A DNA stretch of 64,000 bases from Misgurnus anguillicaudatus (lineage: Eukaryota > Chordata > Actinopteri > Cypriniformes > Cobitidae): assembly GCF_027580225.2 (NCBI RefSeq), contig NC_073346.2, positions 12,612,001-12,676,000 of the forward strand, in the 5' to 3' direction. The stretch's first letter is position 1. Every line of letters begins with the position of its first letter. A program made the position numbers and the translations under genes. The notes under the pieces are model-generated. The model did no database searches. It saw only the letters and a list, made by a program, of their open reading frames with translations, and was not told the DNA's origin. This document shows positions 1 to 26,418 of the stretch, in pieces.

Positions 1-782
1 TACCTTTTCATAAAGTACACCTAAAATGCACCTAAAGAGTATTAGTAGCTTTTCTTACAGTGTAGAGTAAGTTGATTTGGATAAAATAAAAAATAGTTAT
101 ATAGAAAATGCATACTATAATGCATAATATAATATTAAAGGTGCCATAGAATGTAAAACTGTATTTATCTAGGCTAGATTAATAATAAGAGTTCAGTACA
201 TGGTAATGACATATCATGAGCCTCAAACACGATTGTTTCCTCTTTCTTATGTAAACCTTGTGCATGCAAAAGACCGCTGGATGCAGGCCAATCTCAACAT
301 AACACCAAGAGTCGAGATGTACACCCCCCAACATTAAATTACACATTAAATTAATTACAATGTTGTTACAATGCTAAAAACAAAGTTGTGACTGCTGAGT
401 TAGCGCTGTAATGCTGTATGCTAGCGTTTAGGCTGAAGTTCTACTAGTTCTGACATTACAGTTACCTTTTGCAGGTCGTTACTGAAAAAAAACACTCAGA
501 AATGTCCATTTCCAATCTCCGAATAATTAATTATTTCTCATATTCTGTATCTTTATCTGATACAGACTCAAACATAAGATCTGTTTACACACACAGCTAC
601 TGAAATGAGCCGCTCTGTGAAACAACCAATCAGAGCAGAGCTCAACATTATTATTTATGACCCTTTCAAATAAGGTAATAATAGACCATTTCATTCTGAA
701 GGCAAATTATAGTGTTGTAAATGGACATCTAAAACCATCTTTGGATCATTTTTGCACTTAATAAAGTCACATACCTTCTATG
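1..782. other. no feature seen
   Basis: AT-rich single-copy-looking sequence without coding potential or clear repeat ends. Confidence 0.6.
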
Positions 783-991
783 TACACTGAAAAAAATGAT
801 TCATTGAATTTAATAAATTTTTTTAAGGTAAGTGGTTGCAATCAATTTATTTAAGCGACATTTAAACAAAAAAGATTAGTAAAGTAAAATAAAATATAAA
901 ACTTTTGTTTAAATGTAGCTTAAATAAATTGATTGCAACCACTTACCTTAAAAAAATCGATTAAATTCAATGAATAATTTTTTTCAGTGTA
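783..991. mobile_element. palindromic MITE, family 1 copy a
   Basis: Starts TACACTGAAAAAAATGATTC and ends in its inverse at CAGTGTA; the arms pair for almost their whole length around an AT-rich centre near 885. Very close to the copy at 6510-6718. Confidence 0.9.
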
Positions 992-1017
992 GATATCCGA
1001 GAACAATGTAACATATT

Positions 1018-2199
1018 GGGCCCTATTTTAACGATCTAAGCGCATTGTCTAAAACGCACAGCGCAACGTCTAAATGGGCGTGTCCGAATCCACTTTTGCT
1101 AATTTAACGATGGGAAAACTGGTTTGTGCTACGAGCTCATGGTCGAAAAGGGTTGGTCCTATTTTTTTAATGATTAATGGGAGTATTTTGGGCGTAATGT
1201 GCAATAAACCAATGAGAGTCTCAGCTCTCATCCCCTTTAAAAGCCAGTTGCGCTGGCGCTATGTCTAATCCCTATTTAGATGACGGACTTTGTAAACTGA
1301 AAAACTAAGCGGAGGAAGAAGATCCCCAGTTTAAGATTAATGTTAAATAATTGTGTTGTTTTACACTTGTATTGAAATTGTTATTTTTTCATTAAAACCT
1401 TTAAAACCCGTTTTCTTTTAGTCATGGAAGTAAAAAAGCAGGCTTTTAATTGCTTTATTTGTATGGCTATCCAATATCATCAAAAAATAATTTACAAGTA
1501 TGTAAGAAAAGGTTTGTACTCTAAAAGTACTTTATTTGTAACAAACAGGAGATAAAGAATTTACAAACGGCTCTCTGCACGTTCCAGCACTTGGACAGCG
1601 TCAGTTTTTTTAAGCATTACTTAAAAATGTTTCTCATCTAACCATATCCACAGGTACAGAATCATCATATACAATAAATCCGTGAGGTAGCATTTTAAAA
1701 AAACATTAAAAAATAGATGCATTTGTTTAAAGCAAAGCATTTATTTACTTACCAGTCTACAGGTAAAGCAGCTCTTTGTGCCTTCTAACGTCTCATAATT
1801 GGTCCTCATTTATGTCCAAGAGACTCAATAATAATATTTTACATTTAATCCTTTAATCTTTCATATTTAAAAGCGTTTTTGTGCTGCTGCGCATTCAGGT
1901 ATATGTTAAGCAAACCCGCGTTGTCGTCCCGTTAGGCGCATATTACTAATGCACTCTTTAAATAACAAAAAAAAAAAACATATTGCGTAGTCTATTTTAG
2001 TTGCCTCAAAATAGCAAGGCGCCAACACACCTCGTTTTCAGACCAGAACGCCCATGGGCGCAAAAAGGGGCGCAAATGCATTTGCTATTTAAACAATGTG
2101 ACGCTAAACGTGAAAATTATAATTGCGCAGGGTGTAAACTAGCAAAAGACACTTGCGTCGCGCATTGTGCCGCATTGCGCCGAGTGTAAGGTAGAGCCC
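1018..2199. mobile_element. 1.2-kb non-autonomous TIR element
   Basis: Left end GGGCCCTATTTTAACGATCT, right end AAGGTAGAGCCC, with ATT on both sides (1015-1017 and 2200-2202) as a 3-bp target duplication. The GC-rich subterminal parts (GCGCAA repeats) and AT-rich middle fit a PIF/Harbinger- or ISL2EU-like fish element. The small open frames inside are not credible genes. Confidence 0.75.
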
Positions 2200-2401
2200 A
2201 TTGAGATTGTATCAATGCATTCTTTGGCACTTTTAGGGCATTTGCACAGTAAAACCCAGCCCAGGGTAGCTAAAACCATAAAATAGCAATGATTATTACA
2301 ATGATTATAAAAATGTACACCATTAAAATTATACTAACAGGTAAACTAAAATGCAAAAGCAAACATAAACATTTAATCCAGTGCAATCGTTGAGTTTTGA
2401 C

Positions 2402-2640
2402 TCACATTCTGTAATATATTTTTACAGTTTTTTTGGATCGCTTAAGCACAATTTTCAAACTACACACAATTAGCACAACAAACCCATTTGTCAGATTCGG
2501 TCCTCTTTGAGCACCTTCTTGTCTTCCTCTACCTCCATCTCTTCCTTTTCCTCTGTTGATTCCTCTTCCTCCCCTTCCTCCTCCTCCTCCTCGTTCTCCT
2601 CCTCTTCTTTCTCTTTCTCTGACTTTTTTCATTGTGCTTG
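2402..2640 (-). pseudogene. Arg/Gly-rich tract, possible transposase N-terminus, over a polypyrimidine run
   Basis: On the plus strand 2512-2625 is a nearly pure pyrimidine tract (CCTCCTCC and CTTCC runs), which could form triplex DNA. On the minus strand it reads as an RG-rich segment followed by GAQRGPNLTN, resembling the N-terminus of RG-rich mariner-like transposases whose C-terminus looks like the 3430-3646 remnant but on the opposite strand. It could equally be simple-repeat drift. Confidence 0.35.
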
Positions 2641-2705
2641 AAAACTGATGAACTCACATGCTGCTTTTTATAGGGCTTATACACCTGATTGGTGTTTCTA
2701 CTAGG

Positions 2706-2876
2706 GATGAGCTTCGTGCCCTGGATGTGCATCCCACAAATCTCCATCAACTGCAAGATGCTATCCTATCAATATGGGCCAACATTTCTTAAGAATGCTT
2801 TCAGCACCTTGTTGAATCAAAGCCACGTAGAATTAAAGCAGTTCTGAAGGTAAAAGGGGGTCACACACAGTATTAG
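2706..2876 (+). pseudogene. Tc1/mariner transposase C-terminus remnant
   Basis: Plus strand: LRALDVHPTNLHQLQDAIL, one in-frame stop, then ECFQHLVESKPRRIKAVLKV and GGHTQY before TAG at 2874. The LVESMPRR...GGHT-Y ending is typical of fish Tc1-type transposases. Followed by a decayed terminal region to about 2911. Confidence 0.75.
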
Positions 2877-3429
2877 TATGGTGTTCCTAATAATCCTTTA
2901 GGTGAGTGTACCTTAAACACAGTGTAACCATAGCTTAAACACATTGTCAACTTTGCACTTTGTTTGCAATTCTGTAACACACTTTTTCCAAAACACTACA
3001 CAAGTTTTATTACATTAGACACCTGTTATCATTGGGAAAACACTGTTCAAAATGCAAAACTCATCTGGCAATTGTAGGCACTTACATACACACCTAAAAA
3101 CACAAGAAACTGTCTGAGCCTTAGCACTACAAAAAGCCCACATGTAAGGCATTTTGAGAACTTTGCAAGCAGAATTGCTCAAATACTGTATGTGTCACAT
3201 GATTTTGTATCATATTACAGTATTACTGTACTAACTATACCATACAAATATGGGTAGTGCTGTGAAGTATATATAAAGGAATACCATTGTGATTTTACAG
3301 TACTGTGTACAGTTTGAAAGTATTGTATGTGAAAAAGAACCTAACCAATGACAGTTCAACAACTATAACCATTTCACACTTTTATACCTGCCCCTTTACT
3401 AATCTTAATGCAATCGAGGAATAGTTTTT

Positions 3430-3646
3430 AGCATGGCAGTGGAAAGTATAATGATCAGCAACCACACGCCCGCATGACTCTTCTGGAAGCAATGGAAGAG
3501 GCATGCAGAGATATTGAGGTGAGATCAATCCAAGGGTGGATTCGGCACACAAGGCGATATTTTCCCCGAAGCCTAAACCACGAGGACATCACCTCTGATG
3601 TTGACAAGGTCTTGTGGACAGATCCGAACAGAAGGCAGGATCTATA
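3430..3646 (+). pseudogene. second transposase C-terminus remnant (Tc1/mariner-like, different family)
   Basis: Codes ARMTLLEAMEEACRDIEVRS, GWIRHTRRYFPRSL, DITSDVDKVLWTDPNRRQDL then TAA at 3644. The GWIRH-RRFFPRCL...DVDE-LWPDPN-R pattern is the C-terminus of a mariner-like transposase common in fish. The upstream catalytic part is not recognisable. Confidence 0.65.
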
Positions 3647-3962
3647 AGCCCCCCCCCACACACACAAAAAAAAACTATTTTTTTCCCCAATACAAATGTA
3701 TCCAGTAGTTGTTTTGTTTTTACTTTTGCTTTGTTGCTAAATTTGATGATTTAATTTCTATGTTTCTTTATTTCTGTAAGAATGTTTGTTTTTTGTAAAA
3801 ACTCTTGTTTGATTGTGTATTTATATACAAAACGGCATCCAACTATTACTAAAAATTCTAAAATTACTTGTTAAAAAACAAACAAATAGAATCGATACTT
3901 TTGATACAAAGGCAGAATCGAAAATATCGATACTTTAGGATCGATTCGCCTATCTTATACAA

Positions 3963-4207
3963 TTAAAGGCGGAGTGCACAATGTTTGAAAAACACTCTGG
4001 AAAAGGAGACGGGCCGACTACCAAAACACACTTATAGCCAATCAGCAGTAAGGAGCATGTCTACTAACCGACATCCTTGCCGGGTTGCGTATGTGTGAGG
4101 CGGGTCTTTTAAAAGAAGGTCCAGATTCTATTGGGGTAGGGGCGTGTTTGTTTAGGTGATTTCAAATATCAACATTGGCTTTCAAACATTGTGCACTCCG
4201 CCTTTAA
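3963..4207. mobile_element. TTAA MITE with 28-bp perfect TIRs
   Basis: TTAA at each end, then AGGCGGAGTGCACAATG inverted at the other end; 28 bp match perfectly. The TTAA target fits a piggyBac- or Kolobok-type non-autonomous element. The perfect TIRs suggest recent insertion. Confidence 0.9.
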
Positions 4208-4904
4208 GCAAACAAGTGTTTACACACCTGATGACTGTGTTAAACCAATTGGTTAGAAGGTGCGGTAATTTGAAAGTCAGTGCTTTGGTATTGCAAGGAA
4301 GTGACTTCAAGATAGATTTTTGTGTGTAATGTATGTTAAGTGTTTTACAAATCACTGTTTTGCAACAAGTGTGAGGTTGACAATGTGCTTATAGTTGTGC
4401 AAATATGGGCTGATGTTTTACTTCCTGAGTGTAAGTAATAGTGTACTACTCTTAATTTTAGTGTGTAAGCAGTCCAAAAAAAATTAATCTCATACACTTT
4501 AGTTTTGGATCAGAAGCGAATTCATTCCAGACGTGTGATATAAAGGTGTGATTTAATTTAAATCTTATGACTTACTTTACAAGAAAACACATTACTTCCA
4601 TCATACAATACATTATCGGTCGATTGATGAGTCATTTTAATGTGAAATAGCTGTAAATGTTACAGACGCCCCAATAGTAATGACAGCTAACCAGGTAAAA
4701 CCAGAATAATCTGTGTGAGTTATTCCATATGTGACATATCAACTATTGTACTACAGTGCAGTTAGTACAGTATTATGATTGTAAAGCAATATAATTATTT
4801 TGAGTATGTGCACTTTTTGCACATTGAGTGTGTGTGCGCGTGTGTGCGTGTATGTGTATGTGTGGAAAGTGTGTGTCGTGTGTCGTTGTCAATGAAAGCT
4901 CGGC

Positions 4905-5075
4905 TCTGATTGGCTGGTCTGAATGGTAGCAGGGCTGATAAACCCCCAGGCTTCCCTGCTGCTCAACATCACTCTGCTTTGCTCTGTGTGTGTGTGTTTG
5001 TGTGTTTATCTATGTTTGTTTGAAAGAAAGCAAAAGCGTTTGAACACTGGCGAGAGAGAGGACATCTCTGACACT
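4905..5075 (+). promoter_or_regulatory. ddc: candidate ddc promoter and untranslated first exon
   Basis: An inverted CCAAT box (GATTGGCTGG, about 4908) is followed about 35 bp downstream by an AT-richer GCTGATAAAC and then by a non-repetitive stretch ending GACACT before a good donor, GTGAGT, at 5076. A non-coding first exon spliced to an ATG-bearing second exon is the usual vertebrate DDC arrangement, and an acceptor lies just before the ATG. No transcript evidence can be seen; the exact start site is unknown. Confidence 0.4.
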
Positions 5076-5741
5076 GTGAGTAAGAGTCAGATAATACTTT
5101 ATGAGCAACACTTGTTGAATTCAGTCCAGGTACGAGCAAGGTGCAAATGTAGGACTCTATATTGTTTCAGGACATGTGATTTTGTCAGGTGGATTTTCTA
5201 AACTTAATTGTCTTCAATTGTTATGTTGATAACTTACATATTTAATTAGAAAACAGGTGAGGGTGGCATGTCAATAAAAATGTCAGTACTTTTATCTTTA
5301 TGTCATATTTATCACACATGCTTTAGTAATCATTACCTCATCAATGTGATCAAGCTTTTGTCTAAAGAATTTGTCAAGAACATGTTGCATGTGTTTTGTA
5401 ATATCTGGACTATAACTTATTCAAGAGTTAATTAAGTTATTTCTTACAATAGTCTTTAAAAGCTTTTAATATGTCTTTATTTAGAGAGTAATTGTGTGTG
5501 TATATGTGTGTGCATGTAAAGATAAAAGCTTTTATGGTACTAGCATGCAATCAAAGAGATCGGCTACATTGTAGATGAGTTTTTCACGTGCAGACACACA
5601 CACACACCTCAATCCATTTGTATTATGTGGATTAGGGTTAAGGGATTTATGTGTAGCATGCATAGAAATAATTAGCAGTCACTCTTACCAACCTTGCATA
5701 GATATCTTTCAGAAGTCTTATTGATATACTATTAAAAATTT

Positions 5742-6112
5742 TTTTGTAGAAATGACAGTATTACTAGCAGCTGTTTGCAAGTAACTTACTGTAGATTTAA
5801 ATTGATGTTATTTACTGGCAACAGTTTGTTCAAAGATAAAAGAACGTTAAACATTAACAAGTCTTTACAGAATAAAACTATAAAAAAACAGCCTCATGCA
5901 AAGCATTCTGGGAAACACAATCTGAAGGAAAAAACAGAAAAGGTTGATTTTTGGTTTTCCAGAATTCTTTGCATGAGGCTGTTATTTTATAGTTTTATTT
6001 TGTTATTTGTTTATGTTTAATGTTCATTTAACTTTGAACAAATTAAACAACATCAATTTAAATCTAAAGTAAGTTACTGGCAAACAGCTGCACAAATACA
6101 GTAATTTTGTTC
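5742..6112. mobile_element. palindromic MITE, family 2 copy a
   Basis: Arms CAGCTGTTTGCAAGTAACTT and its inverse, with an inner hairpin around AGCCTCATGCAAAGCATTCT. The same family occurs at 58185-58598 and 62918-63329. Lies in the predicted first ddc intron. Confidence 0.85.
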
Positions 6113-6509
6113 CAGTGATAGTCTGTTTTTATATTTAAAGTCCAGTAAGCTATGTGAGGAGAATAAACATAATTGTATACAAATGTGTATAACTTTTTCA
6201 TTAGCTTTATTAGTTGAAAAGTTTGTTGAAACTAACAGCATTTTTTTAAACCTACTTTCTCCTTTTTCAAATTCACACATTTGAAATGACATGCACATTG
6301 TCTTTGATAGCAAGTTTAAACAAATGCTTTCACATATGAAGAATAATTATTCATGAATAAAATGTGCAACATTTATAATCCATAGACCTCATGATTTAGT
6401 GTCATATATCTCATAGTTTACTGTCATTCATGTTGTGCAATTTTACAATCTACCGAGGAGATCATTTACATTTAATGGTGCTAATTGCTCAAGCAAGTGT
6501 ATTTAGGTA

Positions 6510-6718
6510 TACACTGAAAAAAATGATTCATTGAATTTAATCAATTTTTTTAAGGTAAGTGGTTGCAATCAATTTATTTAAGCTACATTTAAACAAAAAA
6601 GATTAGTAACGTAAAATAAAATATAAAACTTTTGTTTAAATGTAGCTTAAATGGGTTGATTGCAACCGCTTACCTTGAAAAAATTGATTAAATTCAATGA
6701 ATCATTTTTTTCAGTGTA
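6510..6718. mobile_element. palindromic MITE, family 1 copy b
   Basis: Same orientation and almost the same sequence as 783-991. It lies within about 200 bp of the first ddc coding exon, in the intron after the predicted untranslated exon. Confidence 0.9.
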
Positions 6719-6907
6719 CTTGGTCCAGATTGTACTTCTTTGCTCAACATATCTCAAACATTTGACCTGTTAAGGTATTGATACTGTAAGTCACAATGAT
6801 AATGCAAACAATTCCAGTATCATGATTTCTCTCCTCATTGAGAGTACCATCATATAGGCCAAATCTCCACACTGACCGACTCTCCAAACCTCTCCACAGC
6901 CAAGAAG

Positions 6908-23480
<16,573 letters not shown>

Positions 23481-24400
23481 TATCTGTGATAGATGTTTGA
23501 TGTTGAGTCTGCATCACTCCTGTTTACCACACTGTCTTTGCTTCAGTCTGCTGCCATTCATTATTGTATTTATTGCCAGTGTTTACATGTGTGAGCATGG
23601 GTGTTTATGTGTGGGTCTACGTGTTTTGTGAGCCTGTGACCCTTGCTGTAAGCAGTGTTTTTACACAAACACAATGCTGTGGTGTTCTGCACTTAAAAAT
23701 GTGTCTGAAATCTGTTTTGTAAGACACATATGACTATCTGAATTTCTATTTCTCAATATCTGTAGCTAGAGCATTGCAAGTAATGTGTTCAATCCAACAA
23801 AATGAAAGCCGTGTTGAATGCTCTGCAAGTGTCTTTGGATAAAAGCGTCTGCCAAATGCATAAATGTAAATTTCTATCTATTTCAGAAAATGTGTTTTCT
23901 CCTAAATAGAGTATTAAGTTTACAGACTGCTTTATTACTGCATAATGCCTAAATGCTTAATAGTTACCAAAAATCTATCGGCTAATTTCTTATTTCCTTT
24001 CTTTTTCTAAAAACACATCACAACTTATGTCGGTTGTCCCCAAACTATTGCGCAAGATGGTGCAAGGGCCCCAGTTTTATGACATTTTATCAAATACATT
24101 ATCATAAATTCTGTGTAATCAAACCTTAGAAAAATATAGCACTATTGTATCATTTAATATGTTTTGTTTAATTCAAATGTTAAGGTTTGAGATTGTTTTA
24201 TGTCATGAATTTCCTTTGGGGGTGCGAAGGGATGCACCCTTCATGACTTCAAAAAGTCTGAGATCTATTCTCCAATCTTTTGTGATGGACAGTTCTTATG
24301 CCTCACCAGCAAATATTTGACTCTGGTGCATTAAACAATAGTAGTGTATGTGTGGATAGATGTATCAACATTGACAATAAATTGCATTCCACCTAAAACA
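23481..24400 (+). other. ddc: ddc 3' UTR with AATAAA signal
   Basis: After the TGA there is about 900 bp without coding potential, then AATAAA at 24376-24381 followed by a TG/T-rich stretch suited to cleavage. The segment includes a decayed SINE. The true mRNA end could lie elsewhere. Confidence 0.5.
23759..23872 (+). mobile_element. decayed tRNA-derived SINE in the ddc 3' UTR
   Basis: Remnant head TGTAGCTAGAGCATTGCAAG and GTTCAATCC, then the tail TTTGGATAAAAGCGTCTGCC and AAATGCATAAATGTAAA, same orientation as the gene. Confidence 0.8.
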
Positions 24401-24559
24401 TTGATTGTTTCAATAATGTTTGTTGCATAGACTTCTGGTGTGCTGCATAGTATTAGCAGCACATGATCCCGTCATGATCATCTGCTCTTCAGCTAGTATG
24501 CTTCCTAGAAAAAAAACTTTTCTAAACTTCTTTACAGATAAGAATATATTTGGTAGAAA

Positions 24560-24735
24560 TATGTACCTGGTGAGGAACTAATATGCACTCTCTGGGTACA
24601 AAGGTGTACTTTTTGAAAGGGTACAAAGTGACAGCCTCAGTGACACTTTTGTACAGTACCCCACTTATACCACAATTTCTAACCCAATCAAAAGCATTTT
24701 TAGAGTATAACAATACACCACCTATAATGGGAGAC
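24560..24735. repeat. GTACC-type repeat fragment
   Basis: Contains GTACCTGGTGAGGAACTAAT, GGTGTACTTTTTGAAAGGGT and AGTGACAGCCTCAGTGAC. Lies just past the ddc poly(A) signal. Confidence 0.6.
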
Positions 24736-25718
24736 ACTGTCTGCTCTTATTAAACTGTTGAAGTGTTCAGATGAGAAACAACAGCTGCACTATTTTCTGT
24801 AAGGGGTTGACATCCAGTTGACCCCATACCACAAAAAATATACATTTCTCTGGCCAAAAATATGTTTTAAAGGCTAAACACATTTTGTAGAAAGTGAAGC
24901 CTAATTTAATACATTTTTAAATTAGAAAAAAGATTTAGATTTAGTCATATATCAACATATATTTCAAAAAGTATATCAATGGCAAGTAAATACACTTCTA
25001 ATTTTACAATCCATATGGCAAAAAATGTATTCTTGGCCAAAAATATATTTTAAATGTATGCTAAATAAGTTAATTGTACATATATTTATGTAGTTGAAAA
25101 TGGGCTGTATAAAATTTTAATCTATTCAATTCAATTCAATTCAATTCAATTTTATTTATATAGCGCTTTTCACAATTTGTGATTGTTTCAAAGCAGCTTT
25201 ACAATAATAGAAGCAGTGGAAAGCACAGAAAAACGACAGATAGCACAACATAATACACGATAGCAAAAGCAGCTAAATTTGCTGCGGCTATGAATCAACA
25301 TTATAAGCGTGCGTATTGCTAATGTAACGTAAAGAAGAGGGTGCTAAGTTAAGCCCAAGGCTGCCTCCCCGGGTTGAAAAACCCCCTAGGAGAAAAAAAA
25401 CCCCAGGCTCAGCCGGGGAAGTAAAAAAAATCTTAGGAGGGAAAAACCCTTGGGAGATTTATATATACATTGAAATGATTAATGAGATTAGGCGGACGTT
25501 AAGCGGGTTCTGCTGGTGGTCGTTGGTCATGCATCAGCTGGGCATCACGTTGACGGTCTGCCAGTGAGTCAGAGGTGTGCCGACTTTCACATTTACCGGA
25601 ACTGGGTCTGTTTGTCTCATTGTCCTCGGAGACAAGGACGAGACATGAAGAAAGAAAAACAAAACCCAATTAGCGTAGGGGCCATTCATATGTATACACA
25701 TGTACATATACACAAACA

Positions 25719-25738
25719 TATATATATATATTGAACAG

Positions 25739-25809
<71 letters not shown>

Positions 25810-25814
25810 AACAG

Positions 25815-25892
<78 letters not shown>

Positions 25893-25897
25893 CTGTT

Positions 25898-25990
<93 letters not shown>
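25719..25990. repeat. long TA microsatellite with three TTGAACAGTATATG islands
   Basis: Pure TA runs are broken by TTGAACAGTATATG at about 25731 and 25807 and by its inverse CATATACTGTTCAA at about 25888. Lies in the LINE 3' UTR. Confidence 0.95.
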
Positions 25991-25994
<4 letters not shown>

Positions 25995-26418
25995 TGTACA
26001 TATACGTATTGAAGATACAACGTCATCCCAGTGACAGACTCTACACACTTTGGTTTAGGGAGAACGAGATAAATGCATGGGACGGCGAATGTTTTGGAAA
26101 TGGATGCAGTGACACCCTTTTAAGGACTGAAGTCCCGCCCCCGACTAGTGGGCTTAACACCACAAATCTATACCCACCGATCTTTATTGAAATCCGGACG
26201 AGCAAGGGAGTAAAGGGGAGACGGGGACGTGACTGCGCCAGCCATCTCCCTGATGCCGGTCTGGGCTTCACAGTACTCCCCTACTCGACTCAGAAACCTC
26301 AGGAGGAGGGCCGAGCAAGTGATAACATAATGCCATACATAATTTTCAATCACTCCTCTGCGCATTTATCAGGTTGTACAAGCTATCTATTGTGAGATGA
26401 GTACCATTACTAAAACAG

